In this document: positions 15,046 through 23,782 of the stretch, in pieces | Position numbering within the stretch: the stretch's first letter is position 1 | Layout of the letters: the number at the start of each line of letters is the position of its first letter | Assembly: GCA_045124465.1 (NCBI GenBank) | Contig: JBGVLV010000017.1 | Coordinates: 1-55,260 of the forward strand | Reading direction: 5' to 3' | Length of the DNA: 55,260 nucleotides | Source of the DNA: Scatosoma sp045124465 | Lineage (GTDB): Bacteria > Bacillota > Clostridia > Christensenellales > Borkfalkiaceae | The notes under the pieces: model-generated | What the model was told of the DNA's origin: nothing | Seen by the model: the letters and a program-made list of their open reading frames with translations, nothing else | The model's database searches: none | Translations under genes and position numbers: made by a program

Positions 15046-17862
15046 ATGCAGGAAAATATAATCGTCAAAGGCGCAAAAGAAAACAATCTCAAAAATATCG
15101 ACGTTACGATCCCCCGCAACAAACTGACCGTGTTCACGGGGCTTTCGGGGAGCGGGAAATCCACGCTCGCGTTCGATACCATTTTCGCGGAAGGACAGCG
15201 GCGGTACGTGGAGAGTTTGTCCTCGTACGCGCGGCAGTTCTTGGGGCAGATGGAAAAACCCGACGTCGAGAGCATAGAGGGGCTGTCGCCCGCGATCTCC
15301 ATAGACCAGAAAACGACCTCGCGCAACCCCCGTTCGACGGTGGGAACGGTGACGGAGATATACGATTATTTCCGTCTTTTGTTCGCGCGTATCGGCGTTC
15401 CGCATTGCCCTAAATGCGGTCGGGAGATCCGCCGTCAGACGGTGGACGAGATCTGCGACCACGTTATGCGAATGCCCGAGGGCAGTAAGATACTCGTCAA
15501 CGCGCCCGTCGTGCGCGGGAGAAAGGGCGAGTACGTAAAAGAACTTGCGGGGTTCAAAAAGAGCGGTTACGGCAGGGTCAAGATAGACGGTATCGTATAC
15601 GACCTGCAAGAGGAGATAAAGCTCGAAAAGAATATCAAACACAATATCTCCGTCGTCGTCGATCGGTTGGTGGTCAAACCCACCGTGCAAAAACGTCTGA
15701 CCGACAGTTTGGAGGCGGCGCTCAAACTCGCAAACGGGCTGGTCGTCATCGATTGCGAGGGGAAAGAGGATCTGTATTCCGTCAACTACGCCTGCCCCGA
15801 TTGCGGCGTGTCGATCGAGGAGATAGAGCCGAGAATGTTCTCGTTCAACACCGTCTACGGCGCGTGTCCGACCTGTTCGGGGCTGGGGTTCAAACAGTTC
15901 GTCGATCCTGACCTGGTATGCCCCGACAAGAACAAAACGCTCCGCGAAGGGGCTATGAAAGTGACGGGTTGGAACCTCGGTTCAAGCTCGATGGCGCTGA
16001 TGGAGCTGTCCGCGCTGTCCAAGGCGTACGGGTTCTCCCTCGACGTGCCCGTGAAAGATCTGTCCAAGGAAGTTTACGACATACTTATGTACGGCAGCGA
16101 CGAGCGCGTGGATATGCAATACAGCACCCGTTCGTTCTCGGGCAGTTTCAAAAAGACGTGGGAAGGGTACGTGAACAATCTCCAACGCCGTTATGCGACC
16201 TCGACTTCGGACGGGGTAAAGAGCGACATCGAACGGCTGATGCGGAACGCGCCCTGCGACGGTTGCGGGGGCAAGCGGCTGAAAAAAGAGGCGTTGTCCG
16301 TCTACGTCGGCGGGAAGAATATCTGGGAGGTCTGCGAGCTGTCCGTGGACAAGCTCTGCGCGTTTATGGACGAGCTGCAAGGCACGCTCACCCACACCGA
16401 ACACCTCATCGCCGACGCGATCATCAAAGAGATAAACAGCCGCCTCGGATTTTTGCGGAACGTGGGTTTGAACTATCTGACCCTTACCCGAACGGCGGTC
16501 ACGCTGTCGGGGGGCGAGAGCCAGCGTATCCGCCTCGCCACGCAGATCGGCAGCGCGCTCACGGGCGTGTTGTATATCCTCGACGAACCGAGTATCGGTC
16601 TGCACCAACGGGATAACGAAAAATTGCTCAACTCGCTCAAAGGTCTGCGCGATCTGGGGAACACGCTCATCGTCGTCGAACACGACGAGGATACGATGCG
16701 CGCCGCGGATTATATCGTGGACATCGGTCCGAAAGCGGGGGTACACGGCGGCGAGGTCGTCGCGTGCGGTACGCCCGAACAGATCGCGAACGCGCCGAAC
16801 TCGATAACGGGCGATTACCTCGCGGGCAGACGGAAGATCGAAGTACCCGCCGTTCGCGCGCAAGCGGGGGAAAAGTGGCTGAAAGTGTTCGGCTGTCAAC
16901 AGAATAACCTGAAAAATATCGACGTCGAGATACCCGTGGGGCTGATAACCGCCGTTACGGGCGTTTCGGGGAGCGGGAAGTCGAGTTTCGTCAACGAGAT
17001 CGTCTATCCCACGCTCGCGAACGAGCTGAACGGCGCGAAACACGCCGTGGGCAAATACGCGAAGATGGAGGGGATCGAGCATTTCGACAAAGTCATCGCG
17101 ATCGATCAATCGCCGATCGGCAGAACGCCGCGGAGCAATCCCGCCACGTATACGGGCGTGTTCAACGCCATTCGCGACCTGTTCTCGATGACCCCCGACG
17201 CCAAGGAACGCGGGTATAAAGCGGGTCGGTTCTCGTTCAATATTTCGGGCGGGCGTTGCGAGCATTGTTTCGGGGACGGTATCATCAAGATCGAAATGCA
17301 TTTCCTGCCCGACATTTTCGTGCCGTGCGAGGTCTGCGGCGGGAAACGGTATAACCGCGAAACGCTGGAAGTCAAGTATAAAGGCAAGAGCATTTCCGAC
17401 GTGTTGGAAATGACGGTGGAGGAGGCTTGCGAGTTCTTCGCGCCCATTCCGACGATCTATAATAAGATAAAAACGCTCAACGACGTGGGGCTTGGGTATA
17501 TCAAACTCGGTCAAAGCTCGACGACGCTTTCGGGTGGCGAGGCGCAACGGGTCAAGCTGGCGACGGAGCTTGCCCGCCGTTCGACGGGGAAAACGCTGTA
17601 TATTCTCGACGAGCCGACGACGGGGTTACATTCCTACGACGTGGATAAACTCATCAAGATCATGCTGAAATTGCGGGAAGGCGGGAACACCGTACTCGTC
17701 ATCGAGCATAACCTCGACGTCATCAAGACGGCGGACTATATCGTAGACCTCGGACCCGAAGGCGGCAACGGCGGCGGGGAGATCGTCTGCGAAGGTACGC
17801 CCGAACAGGTCGCGGCGTGCGAACAAAGCTACACGGGCAAATTCCTGAAAAAAATGTTGTAA
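15046..17862 (+). CDS. uvrA: Excinuclease ABC subunit A
   Basis: 938 residues, full length. It is the damage-recognition ATPase of nucleotide excision repair and loads UvrB. Two ABC cassettes are visible: Walker A G-L-S-G-S-G-K-S-T near residue 31 and G-V-S-G-S-G-K-S-S near 640, each with a signature L-S-G-G-E and L-D-E-P. Zinc-binding C-x-x-C pairs are present (C-P-K-C-G with C-P-D-C-G; C-E-H-C-F with C-E-V-C-G). GAAAGGA precedes the ATG. It ends the uvrBA operon at paired hairpins 17884-17967. Confidence 0.98.
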   Translation: MQENIIVKGAKENNLKNIDVTIPRNKLTVFTGLSGSGKSTLAFDTIFAEGQRRYVESLSSYARQFLGQMEKPDVESIEGLSPAISIDQKTTSRNPRSTVGTVTEIYDYFRLLFARIGVPHCPKCGREIRRQTVDEICDHVMRMPEGSKILVNAPVVRGRKGEYVKELAGFKKSGYGRVKIDGIVYDLQEEIKLEKNIKHNISVVVDRLVVKPTVQKRLTDSLEAALKLANGLVVIDCEGKEDLYSVNYACPDCGVSIEEIEPRMFSFNTVYGACPTCSGLGFKQFVDPDLVCPDKNKTLREGAMKVTGWNLGSSSMALMELSALSKAYGFSLDVPVKDLSKEVYDILMYGSDERVDMQYSTRSFSGSFKKTWEGYVNNLQRRYATSTSDGVKSDIERLMRNAPCDGCGGKRLKKEALSVYVGGKNIWEVCELSVDKLCAFMDELQGTLTHTEHLIADAIIKEINSRLGFLRNVGLNYLTLTRTAVTLSGGESQRIRLATQIGSALTGVLYILDEPSIGLHQRDNEKLLNSLKGLRDLGNTLIVVEHDEDTMRAADYIVDIGPKAGVHGGEVVACGTPEQIANAPNSITGDYLAGRRKIEVPAVRAQAGEKWLKVFGCQQNNLKNIDVEIPVGLITAVTGVSGSGKSSFVNEIVYPTLANELNGAKHAVGKYAKMEGIEHFDKVIAIDQSPIGRTPRSNPATYTGVFNAIRDLFSMTPDAKERGYKAGRFSFNISGGRCEHCFGDGIIKIEMHFLPDIFVPCEVCGGKRYNRETLEVKYKGKSISDVLEMTVEEACEFFAPIPTIYNKIKTLNDVGLGYIKLGQSSTTLSGGEAQRVKLATELARRSTGKTLYILDEPTTGLHSYDVDKLIKIMLKLREGGNTVLVIEHNLDVIKTADYIVDLGPEGGNGGGEIVCEGTPEQVAACEQSYTGKFLKKML

Positions 17863-17883
17863 AAACCGTTCGAGAATGAAAAG

Positions 17884-17913
17884 CGGCTGACTTTATCGAT
17901 CGTAAGTCAGCCG
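17884..17913 (+). terminator. First terminator hairpin after uvrA
   Basis: CGGCTGACTT and AAGTCAGCCG form a 10-bp stem with a 10-nt loop, followed by TTTGCG. Confidence 0.6.
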
Positions 17914-17930
17914 TTTGCGTATAAAGAATA

Positions 17931-17967
17931 CCCCCGACGGGGCTTGCTTGGCAAGACCCGTCGGGGG
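17931..17967. terminator. Terminator between convergent uvrA and veg
   Basis: CCCCCGACGGG and CCCGTCGGGGG form an 11-bp stem; the loop holds a small TTGC/GCAA inner stem. CTTTT follows on the plus strand. Confidence 0.75.
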
Positions 17968-17987
17968 CTTTTATGCGCGCTTGCGGT

Positions 17988-18227
17988 TTATAATTTCCGG
18001 ATCTTGACGTTACCGCAAAGCACGTCCGAATAGGAGTACGCCGTTTTGCCGAGGAAATCTTTGTCGTCGGGCTTGACCGTGAAAAGGGCGGGATAGATCC
18101 CCGAAAGTACCCCCGAATAGCTCATCGTCTTGTTTCTGCCGAGGTTGACTTTCACCGCTACCCTCTGCGCGGAACAGTCTTTTACCATTTGTTTGACGTC
18201 CGATATTTTTTTGGTTGGTTTGATCAT
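17988..18227 (-). CDS. veg: Veg family protein
   Basis: 79 residues (start M-I-K-P-T-K-K). It matches the short Veg family by S-D-V-K-Q-M-V, V-A-V-K-V-N-L-G-R-N-K-T, S-G-V-L-S-G-I-Y-P and the ending Y-S-Y-S-D-V-L-C-G-N-V-K-I. In Bacillus subtilis, Veg is a small cytoplasmic protein reported to stimulate biofilm matrix gene expression. The frame stays open to 18395, but the upstream part has no family similarity and family length is about 80-90, so the internal start is preferred; its Shine-Dalgarno (TTGGGA) is weak. It is divergent from the DUF3794/LysM gene and close to ispE, a neighbourhood also seen in other Clostridia. Confidence 0.85.
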   Translation of the reverse strand: MIKPTKKISDVKQMVKDCSAQRVAVKVNLGRNKTMSYSGVLSGIYPALFTVKPDDKDFLGKTAYSYSDVLCGNVKIRKL

Positions 18228-18274
18228 ATCCCAAGTATGCCCGAAAAACTGGTTTTTTATGCCCCTTCGCGTAA

Positions 18275-18304
18275 AATTTACCAAAAAATATTTTTTTCGC
18301 GCAA
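18275..18304 (-). promoter_or_regulatory. Possible promoter of veg
   Basis: On the minus strand TTGCGC (18299-18304), 18-nt AT-rich spacer, TAAATT (18275-18280), about 48 bases before the veg start. Moderate match only. Confidence 0.4.
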
Positions 18305-18384
18305 AACTCGCGCGGGGCGAACGTTCTATTTTTTCGCGGCGGGGAATAGGATAAAAAGGCAACAAATCCCGGAGGAGAGTTATT

Positions 18385-19872
18385 ATGTCAATCAAACCGC
18401 AATATGAAACCTATCGTTATACGGGCGAGATCGCCCGTCTTAAAAGTCAATCCATCGTCGAGTGCCGTTTGCCGGGCAGCGAAATAGGCAGTATCCTCGC
18501 CGTGCAGGCGCAGGCGGTACCCGTCGAATGCTCGTGCGTGGACGGCGAGGTGCGTTACAACGGCAAACTGCTCCTTTGCGTGGTATACGAGGACGCCGAC
18601 CGCAAGATCTGCCGCGTGGAACGCGGCGCGGAATTTTTCCATAAAGCGGAGGGGAGCGCGGTCACGCCCGCGTGTTTCGCCAAACTCGCCCTCGCGGCGG
18701 AAAACGTGACCTATCGCCGCGAGGGTTCGGGCTTATACGTGTCCGTCATCGTCGGCGCGGACGTACTCGTGTACGGCGGTCGGCAAATGGAATATCTCGT
18801 CGGCGGCGACGAGATCGTGACGAGAAAGGATACCCTCTCCATCTGCCGCACCGTCTGCGTTTCGGGCGAAACGGAGTCGGAGGACGAATTCGAAACGGAT
18901 TACGTAGGCGATATCCTTATGCACAGCGAAAACGCGGTGGTGACCAACGTCGCCGTGCGCAGCGGTCAGCTCGACGTCGAGGGCGAACTCGTACTCAACG
19001 TATGCGTGCTTAAAAGCGACGAGAGCGTATGCTCGTACGAACGCGTGATCCCGTTCTCCGTGCAACTTCCCTGCGAGGAGGCGTTCGGTCAGGTGAGCGC
19101 GAGCGCGCGGGTGCAGGTACGCGCCGCGCACCTCACGGCGGGCGTGGACGAAGAAAAGGGCAAGAGCAAGATCGTGTTTTCCTACTCCCTCGCCGCCGAT
19201 TGTTTCCTGCATACCCGCGACGAACTGACGGCGGCTGCGGACGCGTTCTCGCCGAGCGGGGAACTGCTCTTGGAACGCGCGAGCGACGGGGGCAGGTATT
19301 TGACGAACCAAGTCAAATGCGTACAACGGGTCGGGGGCGTAGCCTCGCTCTCTCCTATGGCGGAAGGCGAATACGTACTCCGCGCGGCGGTACTGCCGCG
19401 CGCGGAAATGACCTGTAAAAGAGGGGAAAACGGCGTGGAGGCGGAAGGCGTTCTGACGGCGGAAGTCCTGCTTTCGGGCGCGGAAGGCGGGTACAGATCG
19501 TGTACCCTTTCCCTGCCGTTCGTATTCCCCGTGGACGCGGACGGGGAAACGGTGGAGGCGGACTGTATCGTTTGCGGCTTGAACGTTCGGCGGAAAAAGG
19601 ACGGCGAAACGGAGGCGGAGGCGACCTTGAAAATATGCCTGCGCTCGTACGAGCGGCGGGAGTGGGAGTATATCTGCGAGGCGGCGGAGGGCGAGCCGTA
19701 CGAGGAAACGAACGCCGCCGTATCCGTCTACGCGCTCCGCGCGGGCGAGGAGCTTTGGCAGGTCGCGAAACGGTTGCGGAGCGCGCCCGAGGAACTGCAA
19801 CGGAGCAATCCCCAGCTCGAATTTCCCGTGAAAGAGGGCGAGCGCATTTTCGTGTATCGACAAATCAAGTAA
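18385..19872 (+). CDS. DUF3794 (SPOCS) and LysM domain protein, spore-envelope type
   Basis: 495 residues, no signal peptide. Two or three DUF3794/SPOCS-type beta domains fill residues 1-420 (repeats around V-E-C-R-L-P, E-G-E-L-V-L-N-V-C and A-E-A-T-L-K-I-C). A LysM domain closes the protein from about residue 447: Y-A-L-R-A-G-E-E-L-W-Q-V-A-K-R-L, ending E-G-E-R-I-F-V-Y. Proteins with this build (SpoVID/SafA-like) tie the spore coat to the cortex during sporulation. A strong GGAGGAG precedes the ATG. It lies between veg and ispE, divergent from veg. Sporulation expression is expected but I did not identify a sigma-E box. Confidence 0.88.
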   Translation: MSIKPQYETYRYTGEIARLKSQSIVECRLPGSEIGSILAVQAQAVPVECSCVDGEVRYNGKLLLCVVYEDADRKICRVERGAEFFHKAEGSAVTPACFAKLALAAENVTYRREGSGLYVSVIVGADVLVYGGRQMEYLVGGDEIVTRKDTLSICRTVCVSGETESEDEFETDYVGDILMHSENAVVTNVAVRSGQLDVEGELVLNVCVLKSDESVCSYERVIPFSVQLPCEEAFGQVSASARVQVRAAHLTAGVDEEKGKSKIVFSYSLAADCFLHTRDELTAAADAFSPSGELLLERASDGGRYLTNQVKCVQRVGGVASLSPMAEGEYVLRAAVLPRAEMTCKRGENGVEAEGVLTAEVLLSGAEGGYRSCTLSLPFVFPVDADGETVEADCIVCGLNVRRKKDGETEAEATLKICLRSYERREWEYICEAAEGEPYEETNAAVSVYALRAGEELWQVAKRLRSAPEELQRSNPQLEFPVKEGERIFVYRQIK

Positions 19873-19898
19873 TTTTTGCAAAAGATAGTCCCAAAACG

Positions 19899-19927
19899 TT
19901 GAAATTTCGAAAAAAATATGCTACAAT
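19899..19927 (+). promoter_or_regulatory. Sigma-A promoter of ispE
   Basis: TTGAAA (19899-19904), 17-nt spacer, TACAAT (19922-19927). Confidence 0.7.
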
Positions 19928-19944
19928 AAAATCGAACCATCTCG

Positions 19945-19967
19945 GCGGCGGGGAAGTTCCCCGCCGC
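19945..19967 (+). promoter_or_regulatory. GC-rich hairpin in the ispE leader
   Basis: GCGGCGGGG and CCCCGCCGC form a perfect 9-bp stem with loop AAGTT, about 12 nt after the predicted transcript start and 28 nt before the ATG. There is no T-tract, so it is more likely an mRNA-stability or roadblock structure than a terminator. Confidence 0.5.
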
Positions 19968-19995
19968 GATATTCGAATGTTTACGGAACGACGGA

Positions 19996-20925
19996 ATGAA
20001 AACGACCAAAGTAAAAGCGTACGCGAAAATCAATCTGACCTTGCAGATCGTCGGAAACGAGGGGGAATATCATCTCCTCGATTCGCTCGTCGCGAGCGTG
20101 GATCTTTACGATCTCGTCGTTTTGAAAAAACGTAATGACAAGCTCTCGTCGGTGACGATGAAAGGGCAGGGGAGCGAAAGCATACCGCCCGAAAGCAACA
20201 ACGCGCTCAAAGCCGCGGAACTCTTTTCAAAGCGTTTCGACTGTAACGGCGCGGATATCGCCGTCTATAAGAATATCCCGCTCGGCGCGGGGCTTGGCGG
20301 TTCGTCCGCGGACGCGAGCGGCGTTCTGCTCGGTATGGCGAAACTGTACGGAATAAACGACGAAACCGCGCTCGGCGAGCTTGCCGACGCGCTCGGCAGC
20401 GATACGAAATATATGCTCGAAGGCGGGTTCGCGCGTATGCGCGGCAGGGGCGAAAAGCTCGAACGCCGCGATATTTCGCCCAAACTGCATTTCCTCGCGA
20501 TCTGTCCCAAAACGAGCGTTTCCGCGGGCGCGTGCTATCGCGAATACGACGCCCGGCCGATACGCGGCGGCGAGGAAAACGCGACGGAAAAATGCCTTGC
20601 CGCGTTACAAGACAACGATATGGACGGGGTGGGCAGGTATTTGACGAACGATCTGTTCCCGCCTGCGGCGCGGCTGAACGCGGACGTGCGGACGGCGTAC
20701 GACGAGGCGAAAAGTTTTTCGCCGCTCGGAGCGGTGATGACGGGTTCGGGGAGTTGCGTTCTGGCTATGTTCGAAAGCCGAGAGCTTTGCGAATGGGCGA
20801 AAAGCCGCTATCGCGGCAAATTCCGTACAATGGTCTTGCGGACGGTCGCGCCCGCGCAAAAGGATCGGGGTTTGAAAAATCCTTTCGCGATCTCGGAAGA
20901 AGAATACGAAAACGCGGAAGAATAA
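19996..20925 (+). CDS. ispE: 4-diphosphocytidyl-2-C-methyl-D-erythritol kinase
   Basis: 309 residues. This is the GHMP-fold kinase of the MEP pathway for isoprenoid precursors, cytoplasmic, phosphorylating CDP-methylerythritol with ATP. Visible motifs are the N-terminal A-Y-A-K-I-N-L-T-L, the ATP-binding P-L-G-A-G-L-G-G-S-S-A-D-A, and the third GHMP motif around V-M-T-G-S-G-S-C-V. Length is normal. Its own promoter and a GC-rich leader hairpin precede it. The next gene starts 15 bases downstream and is probably cotranscribed. Confidence 0.96.
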   Translation: MKTTKVKAYAKINLTLQIVGNEGEYHLLDSLVASVDLYDLVVLKKRNDKLSSVTMKGQGSESIPPESNNALKAAELFSKRFDCNGADIAVYKNIPLGAGLGGSSADASGVLLGMAKLYGINDETALGELADALGSDTKYMLEGGFARMRGRGEKLERRDISPKLHFLAICPKTSVSAGACYREYDARPIRGGEENATEKCLAALQDNDMDGVGRYLTNDLFPPAARLNADVRTAYDEAKSFSPLGAVMTGSGSCVLAMFESRELCEWAKSRYRGKFRTMVLRTVAPAQKDRGLKNPFAISEEEYENAEE

Positions 20926-20939
20926 AAGGAGATAGGAAA

Positions 20940-21920
20940 ATGGAAGAAAGGATCATCGACGACGAATACGGCAGGGGAATACGCCTGAAAAAGACCAAGG
21001 ACGGCTACGTGGACGTGACCGACGAACTCGCCGAAAAGGGCGAGAAAGCGGAAGAAACGGGCGCGGAATACGAGGGCGAAGAAGTCGCGTTCGAATTCCC
21101 GATGCTGGACTCGGACGAGGACGACGAGGAACTCGTAGGTCTGACCCCCGAAGAGGCGGCGGCGCTCAAAAAACAGAAAGCGGAGGCGGCGGCGTTTCGG
21201 AAAGCGGAGTACGAAAGACTTTGCAAAGAGGGTGAAGAACTTCTGACGACGGGCAGTTTTAAAGCCGCCGAACTCAAATTCGAAAAGGCGCTCGATCTCG
21301 ACGAGGAGGCGACGGACGCCTCCGTCGGCTACTGGCGGGCAAAGACCTCCGATTTCGCCGAACCCGACGTTTTGGCGGACGAATACGTAGAGGCGGGTAT
21401 CGAAAGCCTCGAATACGACCTCGGCTATAAAGCGACGGATATTATTCGGGAAAAGTACCGCGGCGCGTTCGAAAAACGCTACGAAGAACTTTTGAGCGAA
21501 GAAAGACCGCTCGCAAGCGAAGTCGGTGCGAAACAGGAAAGCCGCCGCGCGGCGATCAAAGCGCGGCTCAAACGCTCTTTCCTCGGCTTTTTGCTCTCGG
21601 CGGTCCCGACGGCGGCGCTCGCCGTGCTGACCATCGTACTCGGCCTGCAAAACTTTACGACCCGCGAAAACACGTATATCCTGCCGACGATCCTGTGCGG
21701 CGCGGGGTTTGCGGTCGTATTTATCGCGTTTATCCTCTTGACGAATAAATGGATAAACGATATGCGTATCTACCGCGCGAACGAGCGGCTGTCCTCGACG
21801 GAAGAGGGCGCAAGACTGGAAGAGGTCCGCGACTACCTCGATCTTTACGGCGCGTTGCTCGGTCTGAACGCGGAGCAAGCGGAAGAAACGGACGGAACGG
21901 AAGAAACGGAAAACGAATAA
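20940..21920 (+). CDS. TPR-like protein with two C-terminal membrane helices, function unknown
   Basis: 326 residues. The start at 20940 (AAAGGAGATAGG upstream) is preferred to a longer overlapping frame inside ispE. Residues 1-75 are acidic and low-complexity (runs of Glu/Asp). Residues of about 85-130 resemble a single tetratricopeptide unit (C-K-E-G-E-E-L-L-T-T-G-S-F-K-A-A-E-L-K-F). Two hydrophobic segments lie at about 215-240 and 250-275, and the tail is acidic. Probably a membrane protein with a large cytoplasmic acidic domain. It is cotranscribed with ispE and closed by the terminator at 21928. I do not recognise the family. Confidence 0.75.
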   Translation: MEERIIDDEYGRGIRLKKTKDGYVDVTDELAEKGEKAEETGAEYEGEEVAFEFPMLDSDEDDEELVGLTPEEAAALKKQKAEAAAFRKAEYERLCKEGEELLTTGSFKAAELKFEKALDLDEEATDASVGYWRAKTSDFAEPDVLADEYVEAGIESLEYDLGYKATDIIREKYRGAFEKRYEELLSEERPLASEVGAKQESRRAAIKARLKRSFLGFLLSAVPTAALAVLTIVLGLQNFTTRENTYILPTILCGAGFAVVFIAFILLTNKWINDMRIYRANERLSSTEEGARLEEVRDYLDLYGALLGLNAEQAEETDGTEETENE

Positions 21921-21927
21921 AGCGAGC

Positions 21928-21956
21928 GGGAACGGAGAAAAAATCTTCGTTCCCGT
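21928..21956 (+). terminator. Terminator of the ispE operon
   Basis: CGGGAACG and CGTTCCCG form an 8-bp stem with a 13-nt loop, followed by TATTTTAT. Confidence 0.7.
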
Positions 21957-21979
21957 ATTTTATAAGGAAGTGAAATTTG

Positions 21980-22009
21980 TTGCGTTCCACGGTCTGTTCG
22001 TGGTATAAT
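21980..22009 (+). promoter_or_regulatory. Sigma-A promoter directly before the first ABC exporter gene
   Basis: TTGCGT (21980-21985), 18-nt spacer, TATAAT (22004-22009) within the GTGGTATAAT context used by other promoters here. The ATG lies only nine bases after the -10, so the mRNA would be almost leaderless. Confidence 0.6.
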
Positions 22010-22018
22010 AAAACGGAT

Positions 22019-23782
22019 ATGAAGAAACTATTCACCTATTTCAAACCGTATAAATGGCAGAGCCTGCTCGGTCCGCTGTTCAAGCTGTTGGAGGCGACTT
22101 TCGAACTGTTGGTGCCGTTCGTGGTCGGGCTGATCGTAGACAAAGGCTTGGGCGCGAACGTGAACGGCGGGTACCCGAATGCGGACAAAGGGTATATCGC
22201 GGGAATGTGCCTTATCCTCGCGGCGTTCGGCTTGCTGGGCTTTTTGTTCGCGGTCGCGGCGCAGTATTTCGCGGCGCGGACGGCGACGGGCGTTTCGGCG
22301 GATCTCCGCCGCGACCTGTTCCGCAAATTGCAGTCGCTTTCGTATAAGGACATCGACCGTTTGGGTACGGCGACCATGCTCACGCGTATGACGAGCGACG
22401 TGGACAGATTTCAATCGGGGGTCAATCTCGCGCTCCGACTGTTCCTGCGTTCGCCGTTCATCGTGTTCGGCGCGATGATCACCGCTTGTATCATAGACCC
22501 CAACTCGTTCGGCGTGTTCGCCGTCGCGATCGTCGCGTTGGCGATCGTCGTATACGCGGTGATGTTCGCGTGTATGCCGCTGTATAAGAAAACGCAGGAC
22601 AAACTCGACAAAGTGACCCTCTCCACCCGCGAAAACCTCACGGGCGCGCGCGTGCTCCGCGCGTTCTGCCAAGAGGACGGGGAACGGGAAATATTCAACG
22701 CGCGGAACGAGGAGCTTAACAAGGGCAGAAAATTCGTCGGCGCGGTCGCGGCGATCACCAACCCGTTGACGTACGTACTCGTCAACCTCGCGATCATCGT
22801 CCTGCTCTGGACGGGCGCGATCCGCGTGGACGGCGGTTCGCTTTCGCAAGGCAACGTGATCGCGTTGTATAATCTGATGAGCCAGATACTCGTCGAGCTT
22901 ATCAAGCTCGCGAACCTGATCGTTACCGTCACCAAGGCGGCGGCGTGCGGCGGGCGTATCGAACGGGTGCTTGAAATGCGGCCCTCGCTCCTCGTCGAGG
23001 AGGACGGCGAGGAGGGCGCGGAAAACGCGGGAACGGACGGCGCGTTCGTCGAGTTCCGCGGCGTGACGATGCGGTATAACGACGGCGCGGAGGCGGCGCT
23101 CGAAGACCTGTCCTTTACCGTCAAGCGCGGCGAAACGGTAGGCGTGATCGGCGGCACGGGTTCGGGCAAGACCACGCTCGTCAATCTCATACCCCATTTC
23201 TACGACGTGAACGAGGGGGAAGTGCTTGTCGGCGGGAAGAACGTTCGGGCAAGCTCGGCGCAGAGCTATCTGCGGGAGAAGATCGGGGTCGTGCCGCAAA
23301 AAGCGGCGCTCTTTAAAGGCACGATACGCGAAAACCTGCTTTGGGGCAGAGCGGACGCGACGGACGGGGAATTGCTCGCGGCGGCGCGGATCGCGCAAGC
23401 GGAGGAATTCATACTCGAAAAGGGGGGCTTGGACGCGGCCGTGGAACAGGGCGGCAAGAACTTTTCGGGCGGTCAGAAACAACGCCTGACCATCGCCCGC
23501 GCGCTCGTCAGAGATCCCGATATCCTGATCTTGGACGACTCGTCGTCCGCGCTCGACTACGCGACGGACGCCGCGCTCCGAAAGGAGATACGCGCGCTGA
23601 AAACGACGACGTTCATCGTTTCCCAACGCGCCTCGTCCGTAATGCACGCGGATAAGATCGTCGTACTCGACGACGGCAAGGCGGTCGGTATGGGTACGCA
23701 CGAAGAACTGATGAAAACGTGCGAAGTGTATCGGGAAATTTACTATTCGCAATACGAAAAAACGGAGGAGGCGGCGGTATGA
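22019..23782 (+). CDS. Heterodimeric ABC exporter, degenerate-site subunit (pair 1)
   Basis: 587 residues: an N-terminal six-helix transmembrane domain, then an ATP-binding domain with Walker A G-G-T-G-S-G-K-T-T and signature F-S-G-G-Q-K-Q. The catalytic glutamate after Walker B is aspartate (L505-D-D507) and the switch histidine is glutamine (I-V-S-Q-R-A-S). This combination marks the non-hydrolysing half of BmrC/BmrD- and TM287/288-like heterodimeric exporters. The partner overlaps by four bases. The ATG at 22019 aligns with family starts. An in-frame TTG at 21977 with AAGGAAG upstream would add 14 residues, but it lies inside the promoter. The exported substrate is unknown; multidrug export is a common role. 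Confidence 0.9.
   Translation: MKKLFTYFKPYKWQSLLGPLFKLLEATFELLVPFVVGLIVDKGLGANVNGGYPNADKGYIAGMCLILAAFGLLGFLFAVAAQYFAARTATGVSADLRRDLFRKLQSLSYKDIDRLGTATMLTRMTSDVDRFQSGVNLALRLFLRSPFIVFGAMITACIIDPNSFGVFAVAIVALAIVVYAVMFACMPLYKKTQDKLDKVTLSTRENLTGARVLRAFCQEDGEREIFNARNEELNKGRKFVGAVAAITNPLTYVLVNLAIIVLLWTGAIRVDGGSLSQGNVIALYNLMSQILVELIKLANLIVTVTKAAACGGRIERVLEMRPSLLVEEDGEEGAENAGTDGAFVEFRGVTMRYNDGAEAALEDLSFTVKRGETVGVIGGTGSGKTTLVNLIPHFYDVNEGEVLVGGKNVRASSAQSYLREKIGVVPQKAALFKGTIRENLLWGRADATDGELLAAARIAQAEEFILEKGGLDAAVEQGGKNFSGGQKQRLTIARALVRDPDILILDDSSSALDYATDAALRKEIRALKTTTFIVSQRASSVMHADKIVVLDDGKAVGMGTHEELMKTCEVYREIYYSQYEKTEEAAV

Noticed and set aside
15982..17547. 521-codon minus-strand frame opposite uvrA
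   Set aside because: Antisense shadow; no start context and unnatural composition.
18228..18395. N-terminal extension of Veg to 135 residues
   Set aside because: The extra residues have no family match and cover the divergent promoter region; the 79-residue form has the normal length.
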